64,000 bases of DNA from Kineococcus gynurae (GCF_050871315.1 NZ_JBJLRE010000007.1), one strand, 5' to 3'. Numbered from the stretch's first letter, positions 24,521 to 33,223 are shown. Numbers and translations are program-made. The notes: generated from the letters alone by a model not told the origin.

Positions 24521-24613
24521 CGTGCTCCTCGGGACGACCGGCCGGTCGGGAAGATCGCGCCGGGCCCGACAAGCTACCCCGCCCCCGACCGGCCCCCGAC
24601 GGCGGTGGCGGCG

Positions 24614-25168
24614 TCAGCGGCGACGACGGCCCCACCGGGCTCGGAAGCGGCGCGTCGCACCCGAGGGCGGACGAAGTTCGACCTCGTCCCGGCTCTCCGG
24701 CAGGGCGGCCAGCCGGGCGGGGGCCGAGGCGAGCAGGGCCTCGTAGCGGGACCGGTCGAAGGTCAGCGTGGCCGGAACGCCCTCCACGAACGGTTCCTGG
24801 TCGTCGGGGACGTCGCGCCAGCGCAGGCCGGACCAGGTCACGGTCGTGGGGCCCAGGTCGAGCGCCGCGGAGACGTCGACCTCACCGCAGATGAAGCAGA
24901 GCAGGACGCCGGCCCGTCCCGGCCCGACCTCGCGGTCCGGATCGACCCGGCGACCGAGCAGGCTGTCGACCGTCTCAGGAACGTGCTCCTCCCATGGTCG
25001 GTGGAACGGGGTCACCCAGTTGTCGGCGGCCGGGATCCGACGACGCAGCGACTCGCCGTCGATCGTCCAGTCGAGGAAGTGCGAGGTCGTGCGGACGGTT
25101 CTGCGGCCTTGCTCACGGGTGGTCTCGACGGACGCCGGCGCCAACCCCAGCTCGACGATCTCCGTCAC
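24614..25168 (-). CDS. Conserved hypothetical protein
   Basis: 184 residues, soluble, with no signal or membrane segment. Notable blocks are HFLDWTIDGESLRRRIPA, the cysteine pair LLCFICGEVDVSAALD, and VTWSGLRWRDVP. The C-terminus is arginine-rich (RRFRARWGRRRR). I do not recognise a characterised family. GTG start; CACACT 7 nt upstream differs from the usual TANNNT leaderless -10 by one base. It is a single-gene unit between the dehydrogenase operon and DUF2017. Confidence 0.7.
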   Translation of the reverse strand: MTEIVELGLAPASVETTREQGRRTVRTTSHFLDWTIDGESLRRRIPAADNWVTPFHRPWEEHVPETVDSLLGRRVDPDREVGPGRAGVLLCFICGEVDVSAALDLGPTTVTWSGLRWRDVPDDQEPFVEGVPATLTFDRSRYEALLASAPARLAALPESRDEVELRPPSGATRRFRARWGRRRR

Positions 25169-25243
25169 GCACCCAGTGTGGCGAGCCGGGTGGGCGGTGA
25201 CCATCCGTTTACCCCGCCCCGGGACCGGCCTCTGGGGCAGGAG

Positions 25244-25270
25244 TCAGGAAATTCCTTGATCACGGAGAAA
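25244..25270. repeat. Palindromic element related to the 18.8-kb inverted repeat
   Basis: TCAGGAAATTCCTTGA (25244-25259) is nearly palindromic and continues into TCACGGAGAAA. Read on the minus strand, CCGTGATCAAGGAATTTCC (25247-25265) aligns with CCGTGATCGAGGAGTTCCC at 18789-18807. It lies between two minus-strand genes. Confidence 0.6.
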
Positions 25271-25284
25271 TGGGGCGGGGCGGG

Positions 25285-25893
25285 TCAGCGGGAGGGGCGG
25301 CCGCGGGAGAGCGACTGGACGAGGGTCTCCTGCAGGTGGGTGGTGAAGTCGTAGACGGCCCAGGCGTAGGCCTCCGGGTCCTCGCCGTCGTCGGGGCCGT
25401 CGGCGAAGGGGTCGGGCTCGTCGTCGGGGTCGTCGCTCACGCCGAGACGGGTGCCGAGGGCGAGCCGGATGTCGTTGAGCGCCGCCAGCCAGGTCTGGGC
25501 CCCGGCGAGGTCGAGCTGCACGCGCCCGCCCTGGCCGAGGACGGGGGCCAGCGAGGCCAGCAGCGCGGTCGCGGCGGCCGCCTTGCGCTGCCGCAGCGAG
25601 GACTCGGTGAACCGCCGGAACTCGGCCGAGGCGTCGGGGTCGTCCCCGTAGGCGTCGGGCAGGAGTCGGGCGAGGACCTCGTCCTCGGGTGGCTCGACCG
25701 GTCCGCCACCCCCCAGGCCGGTGAGACCGAGCTCGATCGCCAGGGGATCCTGGGCCCCCGCGGTCCCCGCGGCGTCACCCCGGACGTCGAGCAGCTCGAG
25801 CACCTCCCGGGCCAGGGAGGCGAGCACGTCGGCCTCGACGGACTGGAGGTCCAGGGCGAGGGCGCCGTGGCGGGTACGCCGGAAGGTGGCCAC
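25285..25893 (-). CDS. DUF2017 family protein
   Basis: 202 residues. Conserved actinobacterial family always found next to clpS; function unknown, presumed to act with the ClpS/ClpP degradation pathway. ATFRRTRHGALALDLQSVEA at the N-terminus and SLRQRKAAAATALLASLAPV, then WLAALNDIRLALGTRLGV are the conserved blocks; an acidic insertion (DDPDDEPDPFADGPDDGEDP) follows. GTG start, 7 nt after the clpS stop. Confidence 0.88.
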   Translation of the reverse strand: MATFRRTRHGALALDLQSVEADVLASLAREVLELLDVRGDAAGTAGAQDPLAIELGLTGLGGGGPVEPPEDEVLARLLPDAYGDDPDASAEFRRFTESSLRQRKAAAATALLASLAPVLGQGGRVQLDLAGAQTWLAALNDIRLALGTRLGVSDDPDDEPDPFADGPDDGEDPEAYAWAVYDFTTHLQETLVQSLSRGRPSR

Positions 25894-25900
25894 GGTGCGC

Positions 25901-26224
25901 TCAGTCGTCCTTCTGCAACGTGGCCCACAGGCCGTAGCCGTGCATGGCCTCGACGTCGCGCTCCATCTGCTCGCGCGACCCGGTCGAGACGACCGCCCGG
26001 CCCTTCTCGTGGACGTCGAGCATCAGCGCCGAGGCCTTCTCGTCGGAGTAGCCGAAGTGGGTCCGGAACACGTAGGTCACGTAGGACATGAGGTTCACCG
26101 GGTCGTTCCAGACCAGGGTGATCCAGGGGGTGGCGAGGTCGGCGACGGTGTCGGCCTCGGGCACCTCCAGCTCGGTCGGAGCGGTCAGCACACCCGCGGC
26201 GGAAGCGGGGCGTGGCACGGTCAC
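25901..26224 (-). CDS. clpS: ATP-dependent Clp protease adaptor ClpS
   Basis: 107 residues. N-recognin that brings proteins with destabilising N-terminal residues to ClpAP/ClpCP. The core WITLVWNDPVNLMSYVTYVF has the N-degron pocket residues (N-D, and M at the gate), followed by HFGYSDEKASALMLDVHEKG. An unconserved N-terminal extension of about 30 residues is typical of actinobacteria. GTG start, with TAGAAT 6 nt upstream indicating a leaderless mRNA. Divergent from pncB. Confidence 0.96.
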   Translation of the reverse strand: MTVPRPASAAGVLTAPTELEVPEADTVADLATPWITLVWNDPVNLMSYVTYVFRTHFGYSDEKASALMLDVHEKGRAVVSTGSREQMERDVEAMHGYGLWATLQKDD

Positions 26225-26230
26225 GGCCCG

Positions 26231-26236
26231 ATTCTA
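26231..26236 (-). promoter_or_regulatory. -10 hexamer TAGAAT, leaderless promoter of clpS-DUF2017
   Basis: TAGAAT on the minus strand ends 6 nt before the GTG at 26224. It is the closest match to the canonical TATAAT-like -10 in the window. Confidence 0.7.
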
Positions 26237-26288
26237 GGAGCCTGCCGGGCGCGGGCCGTCCCCGCCGTCGGCGCCCGCCCCGAGGCCC

Positions 26289-26294
26289 TAGGCT
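26289..26294 (+). promoter_or_regulatory. -10 hexamer TAGGCT, leaderless promoter of pncB-pncA
   Basis: TAGGCT ends 6 nt before the ATG at 26301. With the opposing TAGAAT at 26231-26236, the whole 76-bp gap between clpS and pncB is two divergent leaderless promoters. Confidence 0.7.
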
Positions 26295-26300
26295 CCGCGA

Positions 26301-27605
26301 ATGGCTGCGAGCACGGCGCTTCTCACCGACCACTACGAGCTGACCATGCTGCAGGCCGCCCTGGCCGACGGGGCCGCCGGGCGCCGCTGCACGTTCGAGG
26401 TCTTCGCGCGTCGGCTGCCCGAGGGGCGTCGCTACGGGGTCGTGGCCGGGACCGCGCGGGTGCTGGACGCGATCCGGGACTTCCGCTTCGACCCGGACAC
26501 GCTCGACCACCTGCGCGCCACCGCTCAGCTCGACCAGCGCACGCTGGAGTACCTGCGCGACTACCGCTTCACCGGTGACGTCGACGGTTACACCGAGGGC
26601 GAGCTGTACTTCCCCGGCTCCCCGTTGCTGACCGTGACGGGCACCTTCGCCGAGGCCGTGGTGCTCGAGACGGTGGTGCTCTCGATCCTCAACCACGACT
26701 GCGCGATCGCCTCGGCCGCCGCCCGGATGGTGACCGCGGCACGCGACCGCCGGCTCATCGAGATGGGCTCGCGCCGCACCCACGAGGACGCCGCCGTGGC
26801 CGCGGCCCGCGCCGCCTACCTGGCCGGTTTCGACGCAACGTCGAACCTGCAGGCCGGCGCCGACCACGGCATCCCCACCACGGGGACCTCGGCGCACGCA
26901 TTCACCCTGCTGCACGACACCGAGGCCGACGCCTTCCGGGCCCAGGTCGCGGCCCTGGGGGTGGGGACGACGCTCCTGGTGGACACGTTCGACATCACCC
27001 AGGGGATCCGCACCGCGGTCGAGGTCGCCGGCCCCGAGCTCGGTGCGGTCCGCATCGACTCGGGCGACCTGTCCGTGCTCGCGGTCCAGGCCCGCAGGCA
27101 GCTCGACGACCTCGGCTGCCCGGGCACGCGCATCGTGGTCTCCGGCGACCTCGACGAGTTCGCGCTCGCGGCCCTGGCCGCCGCCCCGGTCGACGGCTAC
27201 GGCGTGGGGACCTCGCTGGTCACCGGGTCCGGGGCCCCCACCGCCGGGCTGGTCTACAAGCTGGTGGACGTCGACGGGCGTCCCGTGGCCAAGCGCTCCA
27301 CGTCGAAGAACACCCACGGCGGTCGCAAGATCGCCGTCCGGCGGCACCGGGCGACCGGTACCGCCACCGAGGAGGTCCTGGGCACGGACGTCGCCCCGCC
27401 GGAGGAACCCCACGACCGCCCCCTGCAGATCCCGATGATCCGCGGCGGGGAGCTCGTCGCCGGCCTCGACGACCTCGACGCCTCGCGCGAGCACCTGCGC
27501 CGGGCGCTGGTGACCCTGCCCTGGGACGGTCTGGCCCTGTCCCGCGGCGAACCGGCCATCCCGACGACCGTCCTGCCCCCGCCCCGTCGAGAGGGAACCG
27601 CATGA
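26301..27605 (+). CDS. pncB: Nicotinate phosphoribosyltransferase
   Basis: 434 residues. Converts nicotinate and PRPP to nicotinate mononucleotide in NAD salvage (Preiss-Handler route). LLTDHYELTMLQAALADG at the N-terminus, the phosphorylated-His region MGSRRTHEDAAVAAARAAYL, and the PRPP/phosphate-binding RIDSGDLSVLAVQARRQLD are intact. ATG with TAGGCT 6 nt upstream, so leaderless. The stop overlaps the pncA start (ATGA), which joins the deamidase and the transferase in one operon. Confidence 0.96.
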   Translation: MAASTALLTDHYELTMLQAALADGAAGRRCTFEVFARRLPEGRRYGVVAGTARVLDAIRDFRFDPDTLDHLRATAQLDQRTLEYLRDYRFTGDVDGYTEGELYFPGSPLLTVTGTFAEAVVLETVVLSILNHDCAIASAAARMVTAARDRRLIEMGSRRTHEDAAVAAARAAYLAGFDATSNLQAGADHGIPTTGTSAHAFTLLHDTEADAFRAQVAALGVGTTLLVDTFDITQGIRTAVEVAGPELGAVRIDSGDLSVLAVQARRQLDDLGCPGTRIVVSGDLDEFALAALAAAPVDGYGVGTSLVTGSGAPTAGLVYKLVDVDGRPVAKRSTSKNTHGGRKIAVRRHRATGTATEEVLGTDVAPPEEPHDRPLQIPMIRGGELVAGLDDLDASREHLRRALVTLPWDGLALSRGEPAIPTTVLPPPRREGTA

Positions 27606-28204
27606 CCCGCTGCCTCGTGATCGTCGACGTCCAGAACGACTTCTGCCCCGGCGGCGCCCTTGCCGTCGAGCACGGCGACGAGGTCGCGGCGGCGATCACG
27701 TCGCTGCTGGCCCGGGGCGACGTGACCTACGACCACGTCGTGGCCACCCAGGACTTCCACATCGACCCCGGCAGCCACTTCTCCCGCGAGCCGGACTACG
27801 TCGACTCCTGGCCCCCGCACTGCCGGGCGGGCAGCTACGGCGCGCTGCTGCACGACGCCCTGTCCACGAAGCGGATCGAGGCGGTCTTCCGCAAGGGGCA
27901 GTACGCGGCGGCGTACTCCGGGTTCGAGGGGTCGACCTCGACCGTGACCGCCGAGGGCGAGGAGGACGCCGTCGGGCTGGCGGACTGGTTGCGGGACAAG
28001 GGCGTCGACGACGTCCACGTCGTCGGGCTGGCCACCGACCACTGCGTACGGGCCACCGCGGCGGACTCCGCGGCCGCCGGTTTCCCGACCACCGTGCTGC
28101 TCGACCTCACCGCGGGGATCGCCCCGGCCACGGTCGAGGCGGCGCTGGAGCAGCTGCGCGCGGGCGGGGTCCGGCTGGTCGGCGAACCCCTGCTGCCCGG
28201 CTGA
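27602..28204 (+). CDS. pncA: Nicotinamidase (cysteine hydrolase)
   Basis: 200 residues. Deamidates nicotinamide to nicotinate for PncB. Catalytic triad: Asp in IVDVQNDFCPGG, Lys in AVFRKGQYAA, and the nucleophile Cys in GLATDHCVRATAADS. Metal ligands are suggested by TQDFHIDPGSHFS. ATG overlaps the pncB stop, and the ribosome site lies within the pncB 3' end (AGAGGGAA). Members of this family also activate pyrazinamide. Confidence 0.95.
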   Translation: MTRCLVIVDVQNDFCPGGALAVEHGDEVAAAITSLLARGDVTYDHVVATQDFHIDPGSHFSREPDYVDSWPPHCRAGSYGALLHDALSTKRIEAVFRKGQYAAAYSGFEGSTSTVTAEGEEDAVGLADWLRDKGVDDVHVVGLATDHCVRATAADSAAAGFPTTVLLDLTAGIAPATVEAALEQLRAGGVRLVGEPLLPG

Positions 28205-28237
28205 CCCGGCGCCCCGCCGAGACGCCCGCCCGGCGGC

Positions 28238-29020
28238 TCAGCGCCGGACGACGACCGTCTTGCCGAGCTTGTCGTGCAGGCCCTGACGACGCTTGTCCCA
28301 CAGCGGCCAGAGGGAGTCGAGCAGGAGGTAGACGCCCCCGACCACGCTCAGCAGGTTCGCCGGGGCCTCCCGGGTGAGCCACCGGAGGATGGCCTGGCCC
28401 CAGGTGGGCAGGCCGCTGCGGTCCCAGCCCCGCACCCGCAACCGGCAGAGCAGCTTCCCCGGCGTCCCCCCGAAGAACCGGGTGAAGGCGATGACGTAGA
28501 CGGCGCTGATCACGACGGTGATCCAGAGGATCTGCGTCATGGCCGACTGCAGACCCGGCTGATCCATCAGTGAGAGCGCCGAGGGCGGGGGCGACCCGGC
28601 CCGGGCGGCGGCGAGCGAGTCACGGAACGTGGTCTCGAAGGCGGTGACGACGGTCTGCAGCGGGCCCCAGGCGGCCAGGGCCGTGATGGCCGACGTGAGC
28701 ACGTAGTCGATGACCCGGGCCAGCAGGCGCAGGCCCAGGTTGCCCAGCGGCTGACCGTCGGGGGTGTGCGTCTGCCGGGCGGCCGGGTCGACGGCGGTCC
28801 CGCGGCTCCACGGGACCGGTCGGGCCTGAGGATGGGCCGACCCCGGCCCGCCCCATCGCTCGTCCGGCTTCTCGAAGCTCAGCCCGCCGACCGGCGTCTC
28901 GGGGACGTGGACGTTCTCGGTCCACGCCTGACCGTCCCACCAGCGCAACGGCCGGGGGGTCGAGGAGTCCCGGGCGGGCGGGGCGGACGGGTCGGGGTAC
29001 CAACCGGCAGGCGTGCTCAT
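28238..29020 (-). CDS. RDD-family membrane protein with N-terminal DUF2510 domain
   Basis: 260 residues. The N-terminal DUF2510 motif PAGWYPDPSAPPAR...LRWWDGQAWTENV is followed by a linker and an RDD domain with about three membrane helices; the defining arginine and aspartates lie in LGLRLLARVIDYVLTSAITA. The C-terminal cytoplasmic end reads WPLWDKRRQGLHDKLGKTVV, typical of RDD proteins. Function is unproven; RDD proteins have been linked to cation transport. ATG with GAGGAG about 12 nt upstream. Confidence 0.88.
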   Translation of the reverse strand: MSTPAGWYPDPSAPPARDSSTPRPLRWWDGQAWTENVHVPETPVGGLSFEKPDERWGGPGSAHPQARPVPWSRGTAVDPAARQTHTPDGQPLGNLGLRLLARVIDYVLTSAITALAAWGPLQTVVTAFETTFRDSLAAARAGSPPPSALSLMDQPGLQSAMTQILWITVVISAVYVIAFTRFFGGTPGKLLCRLRVRGWDRSGLPTWGQAILRWLTREAPANLLSVVGGVYLLLDSLWPLWDKRRQGLHDKLGKTVVVRR

Positions 29021-29111
29021 GGTTCGACGGACTCCTCGTTCGGGTTCGGCCGGACCAACGTCCCACGACGCCCCGCCGTTCCGTCGCCGCCCCGACGACG
29101 CAGAGTCCCGG

Positions 29112-29567
29112 TCAGGAGAAGCGACGCACGATCTCGGTGTTCCGGTCGGCGAGCAGGGCGCGCAGGGTCCGGCGCACGAACAGCCCGTCGGCGATCCGAC
29201 CGAGGGGGCCGAGCGGCGAGCGCCAGGCCATCCGGTCGGTCATGATCGTCATCTGCGGACCCTCGGTCTCGAAGGTGTGCTCGTGCCAGAACTCCGCGAA
29301 CATCCCCTGGTTCATCCGGTCGACGAACCGCCGGGGGGCGGCGAGCTCGATGATCTCCGAGGTGTGGGTCACGGGGAGGCCGAACAGCCGCAACCGCCAG
29401 CGGACCGTCTCGCCCAGCCCGATCCGGCCGCTGGTCCGTCCACCGCCCTCGACCGCGCGGACCCGGAACCGTCGGCCCGCGACGCGTTCCACGTCGAGGT
29501 CGAGCGACATCGCGAAGACGTCGTCGACGGGCGCGCGGACCATGGTCCGCTGGACGATCTCGGGCAC
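29112..29567 (-). CDS. SRPBCC-family (START/Bet v1-like) protein
   Basis: 151 residues; single lipid/hydrophobic-ligand-binding helix-grip fold. The N-terminal strand VQRTMVRAPVDDVFAMSLDL and the central PRRFVDRMNQGMFAEFWHEH with the following TFETEGPQMTIMTDRMAW are typical of cyclase/dehydrase-like SRPBCC proteins. GTG start, with TAAGTT 6 nt upstream indicating a leaderless transcript. No partner gene adjoins it. Ligand unknown. Confidence 0.85.
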   Translation of the reverse strand: MPEIVQRTMVRAPVDDVFAMSLDLDVERVAGRRFRVRAVEGGGRTSGRIGLGETVRWRLRLFGLPVTHTSEIIELAAPRRFVDRMNQGMFAEFWHEHTFETEGPQMTIMTDRMAWRSPLGPLGRIADGLFVRRTLRALLADRNTEIVRRFS

Positions 29568-29573
29568 GCCGAG

Positions 29574-29579
29574 AACTTA
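29574..29579 (-). promoter_or_regulatory. -10 hexamer TAAGTT, leaderless promoter of SRPBCC gene
   Basis: TAAGTT on the minus strand ends 6 nt before the GTG at 29567; there is no Shine-Dalgarno. Confidence 0.6.
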
Positions 29580-29616
29580 CCCGAGCACCGCCCGTGACGG
29601 AGGCGGGACGCCCAGG

Positions 29617-31443
29617 TCAGGTCTGGCCGAGCAGGTGGTCGCGGCGCCGGGTCAGCAGCTCGACCGGGGCCGAGGCGGAGGGGGGGCCGGGCACGGCGGA
29701 GCGGAGCTGGGCGTAGACCTTGGCGTGCGGCAGCTGCCGCCGCGCCGCGACCTGCCCGACGAGGCCGTGGATCTCCTTGCGCAGCAACGCGGCCGTGTGC
29801 CAGGTCGCGTCCTCGGCCGGGGCGCCGCCGGCGCCGGTCGGCTGCCCGGCCGGGTCCTCGACCTCGTCGACCGCGCGCGGGAGCGAGGTGCGCTTGCGGA
29901 TCTCGGAGTCGCGCTGGGCGAGCAGGGTCGCGGTCTGCTCCGGGGAGAGCAGTCCCGGCAGCCCGAGGAAGTCCTCGTCCTCGCTGGTCAGGTCGCCGCC
30001 GGCGCCGTCGCTCCCGACGTGCGCGCGACCCCCGGAGAGCACGTGGGCGAACTCGGCCTGCGCCTCCAGCGCCTCGTACTCCTTCGGCCCGCCCGGTTCG
30101 CGCTCCGGCGGCGGCAACGGGTCGAGCTCGTCCCCGTCGGGCAGCTGCTCGCCGGAGGCCGGCGGGGCGATGACGTGGTCGCGATCGGTCTCCAGCGCCG
30201 CGGCCAGCGCCAGCAGGGGCCGGACGGCGGGGAGGAACACCGTCGCGGACTCGCCGCGGGCGCGCGAGCGGACGACGCGGCCGACGGCCTGGGCGAAGAA
30301 CAACGGCGTCCGGTAGGACGTCATCCAGGCCAGGCAGGCGGCCCGGGGGACGTCGACGCCCTCGGAGACCATGCGCACGCAGACCGCGAACCGCTGGTCG
30401 CCGTCGGCGAACTCGTGGATCTTCTTCGACGCCTTCGGGTCGTCGGACAGGATCAGGACGGGCTTCTCCCCCGTGACCCGCTGGACGATCCTGGCGTAGG
30501 CGCGCGCGTCCTCCTGGTCCGAGGCCAGCACCAGCCCGGCGGCGTCGTGCATGCCGTGCTCGCGCAGGTGCTCCAACCGTTCGTCCATCGCGGCGATGAC
30601 GTGCGGGACCCAGTCGCCGCGCGGGTCCAGCGCGGTCTTCCAGGCCAGCGCCTCGACCGACTTCGTCCCGGCGTCGGTGAGCGAGGCGGCGACCACCTCG
30701 CCCGCGGAGTTCCGCCACCGCGACGTCCCCGTGTAGGCCGCGAAGACGACGGGACGCACCACGCCGTCGGCGAGGGCGTCGCGGTAGCCGTAGGTGAAGT
30801 CGGCGACGCTCCGCAGCCCGCCCTCGGACTCCACGGAGTCGTCCTCGACGTAGGAGACGAACGGGATGCGCTCGTCGGCCTTGGTCCGGAACGGGGTCCC
30901 GGTCAGCGAGAGTCGACGACGGGCGTCGCCGAAGGCCTCGAGCACGGCCTCGCCCCACGACAGCCCGTCCCCGGCGTGGTGGATCTCGTCCAGGATCACC
31001 AGCGACCGCTTGGCCGTCGACCGGGCCCGGTGCAGCATGGGCCGGCCCGCGACCTGGGCGTAGGTGGTGACGTAGCCGCGCATGTCCGAGCGCACCGGGC
31101 CGACCGCGTTGCTCATGGTCGGGTCGAGCTCGATGCCCGCACGGTGGGCCGCCTCGGCCCACTGGGTGCGCAGGTGGTCGGTGGGGGCGACGACGACGAC
31201 CCGATCGATCTGGCGACGCTGCAGCAGGTTCTGCGCCAGGGACAGGGCGAACGTGGTCTTGCCCGCCCCCGGGGTCGCGGTCACCAGGAAGTCGGCCGGC
31301 TCGCCGCGCCCGGGGTCCAGGTAGCGGGCGAGGGCCGCACGCTGCCAGGCGCGCAGCGGCCGACCGCCGGACTCACCGGCGGGGCGGTCGGTCGGGTCGG
31401 ACTGGGCGGGGATGCCGAACAGGTCGGTGCTGGTCGTGCTCAC
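29617..31443 (-). CDS. SF2 DEAD/DEAH-box helicase, Rad25/XPB-like
   Basis: 608 residues. Motif I TATPGAGKTTFALSLA, motif II LDEIHHAGDG (DEIH), motif III LSLTGTPFRT, and motif VI QAVGRVVRSR are intact, so it is an active nucleic-acid-dependent ATPase. The C-terminal ~190 residues (from about DRDHVIAPPASGEQLPDGDE) are acidic and proline-rich, ending in a helical segment. It resembles the restriction-type/XPB-like helicases common as stand-alone genes in actinobacteria. GTG overlaps the MFS gene stop (GTGA). It is third in an operon with DUF3039 and the MFS transporter, an association that suggests genome maintenance but is not explained by known function. Confidence 0.9.
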   Translation of the reverse strand: MSTTSTDLFGIPAQSDPTDRPAGESGGRPLRAWQRAALARYLDPGRGEPADFLVTATPGAGKTTFALSLAQNLLQRRQIDRVVVVAPTDHLRTQWAEAAHRAGIELDPTMSNAVGPVRSDMRGYVTTYAQVAGRPMLHRARSTAKRSLVILDEIHHAGDGLSWGEAVLEAFGDARRRLSLTGTPFRTKADERIPFVSYVEDDSVESEGGLRSVADFTYGYRDALADGVVRPVVFAAYTGTSRWRNSAGEVVAASLTDAGTKSVEALAWKTALDPRGDWVPHVIAAMDERLEHLREHGMHDAAGLVLASDQEDARAYARIVQRVTGEKPVLILSDDPKASKKIHEFADGDQRFAVCVRMVSEGVDVPRAACLAWMTSYRTPLFFAQAVGRVVRSRARGESATVFLPAVRPLLALAAALETDRDHVIAPPASGEQLPDGDELDPLPPPEREPGGPKEYEALEAQAEFAHVLSGGRAHVGSDGAGGDLTSEDEDFLGLPGLLSPEQTATLLAQRDSEIRKRTSLPRAVDEVEDPAGQPTGAGGAPAEDATWHTAALLRKEIHGLVGQVAARRQLPHAKVYAQLRSAVPGPPSASAPVELLTRRRDHLLGQT

Positions 31444-32903
31444 GGTCCGGCCACCGTAGCCGACGTGGGCGCCCCCACCCCGCCGGTGCGCGTCGGGACG
31501 ACGCGGGGGGCGAGGACCGCTGCCGCGAGCGCCACGACCCCCAGCCCGGCCCAGATGCCCGCGAACAGGGGCTCGTCGGCCCCGGCACCGACGTGCCCGG
31601 CGGAGAAGACGGCCCCGGCCACCGAGATGCCGAGCACCCCGCCGAGGTTGTCCGAGAGGGCCAGGGCGCTGGAGGCCCGCCCCTGCGTCCCGGGCTCGGC
31701 CATCCGCAGCGTCAGCAGGCTCGTGGTGGACATCCCGAGGCCCATGCCACCTCCGGCGGCCAGCCAGGCGAGCAGCACGAACCACCCGGGCGCCCCTGTC
31801 GCGGTGAGCACGGACAACGCCCCGATCCCGAGGGTCATGAGCACCCCGCCGGCCACGAGCAGGCGGTGGCGGGGGTAGTCGACGGGACGGCGGGCCTGGT
31901 AGGTCGTCCCGCAGAACCAGCCGAAGGCCCCGCTCACCAGGGCCAGTCCGGCCTGCGCGGGCGCGAAACCGCGTTCGCTCACCAGCATGAGCGGGACGAA
32001 CGCCTCGGTCGCGAAGAACGCCGCGGTGAACAGACCGCGGACGGCGATCACGCTGGGCAGCCCGCGCACCCAGCGCAGGGTCCCGGGCGGCAGCAACCGC
32101 GGCAGCAGGACGACGACGACCACCGCCCCGAGGACCGTGGCGAGCACCGAGGGGACGCCACCGCGGGTGACCCCCTCGGCCCCGAGCTGGAAGGCGCCCG
32201 CGGCCAGCGCCAGGAGCAGACCCCGCAGCACGCGCGACCGGACGGTGCCCGGTGGTTCCCGTTCCCCGGACGCCTCGGCCCGACCGCCGATGCGGGGCAG
32301 GACGACGAGGGCGGCGACGGCCGCGAGCGGCACCACCCCGCCGAACACCCAGCGCCACCCCGCCCAGGCGGTGACCCAGCCCGCGACCGCGGGCCCGATC
32401 ACCGCGGGCAGCACCCAGGCCGCGGAGAGGTAGCCGAAGATCTGCGGCCGCAGGGCGTCGGGGTAGCGGGCCCCGACGACGACGTAGATCGAGACCCCCA
32501 CGAGGCCGCCTCCGGCCCCGGCCAGCGACCGGCCCAGCAGGAGCAGGGAGAACGTCGGGGTCAGGGCGCAGAGCAGCTGCCCGCCGGCGAACAGGGCGAC
32601 GCCGACACCCAGGGGCGTGCGCGGCCCGGCCCGGTCGGCCCAGGGGCCGGCGGCGACGGTGCCGAACAGGCTGGCGGTGAGGAAGGAGGAGAACGCGAGC
32701 CCGTAGCTGCGGACGCCACCGAGCGCCTGCGCGGTGACCGGCATGGTCGTCGCGACGGCCATGCTCTCGAAGGCGATGATCGTCACCAGCCCGACGACCC
32801 CGAGGGTCGTGGCCCGGTGGGCGGGCGAGAGCGGTCCCCGACCGCGGGGCACCCCCCCGGTACCCGCCCCGTCCGGCGCCCCCGCGTCGGTGGGGGCCGC
32901 CAT
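31440..32903 (-). CDS. Major facilitator superfamily transporter (drug:H+ antiporter type)
   Basis: 487 residues with 12-14 membrane helices. The MFS signature between helices 2 and 3 appears as GPWADRAGPRTPLGVGVALF, and ATTMPVTAQALGG is like motif D1 of DHA2 exporters. It exports an unknown small molecule or drug. The ATG overlaps the DUF3039 stop by one base (TGATG), and its own stop overlaps the helicase GTG, so all three are translationally coupled. Confidence 0.88.
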   Translation of the reverse strand: MAAPTDAGAPDGAGTGGVPRGRGPLSPAHRATTLGVVGLVTIIAFESMAVATTMPVTAQALGGVRSYGLAFSSFLTASLFGTVAAGPWADRAGPRTPLGVGVALFAGGQLLCALTPTFSLLLLGRSLAGAGGGLVGVSIYVVVGARYPDALRPQIFGYLSAAWVLPAVIGPAVAGWVTAWAGWRWVFGGVVPLAAVAALVVLPRIGGRAEASGEREPPGTVRSRVLRGLLLALAAGAFQLGAEGVTRGGVPSVLATVLGAVVVVVLLPRLLPPGTLRWVRGLPSVIAVRGLFTAAFFATEAFVPLMLVSERGFAPAQAGLALVSGAFGWFCGTTYQARRPVDYPRHRLLVAGGVLMTLGIGALSVLTATGAPGWFVLLAWLAAGGGMGLGMSTTSLLTLRMAEPGTQGRASSALALSDNLGGVLGISVAGAVFSAGHVGAGADEPLFAGIWAGLGVVALAAAVLAPRVVPTRTGGVGAPTSATVAGP

Positions 32904-33223
32904 CAGGAGCGGGAGTCGTCCCCGCCGCCGCCCTGGATGCCCTCGTAGATCTCCTTGCAGGTGGGGCAGACCGGGAACTTCTTCGGGTCGCGACCGGGCA
33001 CCCAGACCTTGCCGCACAGGGCGATGACCGGTTCCCCGGAGACCGCGGACTCCATGATCTTGTGCTTCTGGACGTAGTGCGCGAACCGCTCGTGGTCGCC
33101 CGCCTGGGTCTCCTCGCGGACCTGCTCCTCGCGGTCGAGGACCGCCGTGCGCGACGGGGTGGCCGAGGGCTGCGTCTGCGGCTGCGGCTGGTCGGAGCGG
33201 GGGTCGTCGAAGGGCGAGCTCAT
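32903..33223 (-). CDS. DUF3039 family protein with cysteine knuckle
   Basis: 106 residues. A disordered Gln/Pro-rich N-terminus is followed by HERFAHYVQKHKIMESAVSG and then ALCGKVWVPGRDPKKFPVCP with a CPTC pair, so one Cys plus CxxC (and nearby His) could bind zinc. Conserved in actinobacteria; function unknown. ATG with TAGGAT 7 nt upstream, so the message is probably leaderless. First gene of a coupled operon with an MFS transporter and an SF2 helicase. Confidence 0.85.
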   Translation of the reverse strand: MSSPFDDPRSDQPQPQTQPSATPSRTAVLDREEQVREETQAGDHERFAHYVQKHKIMESAVSGEPVIALCGKVWVPGRDPKKFPVCPTCKEIYEGIQGGGGDDSRS

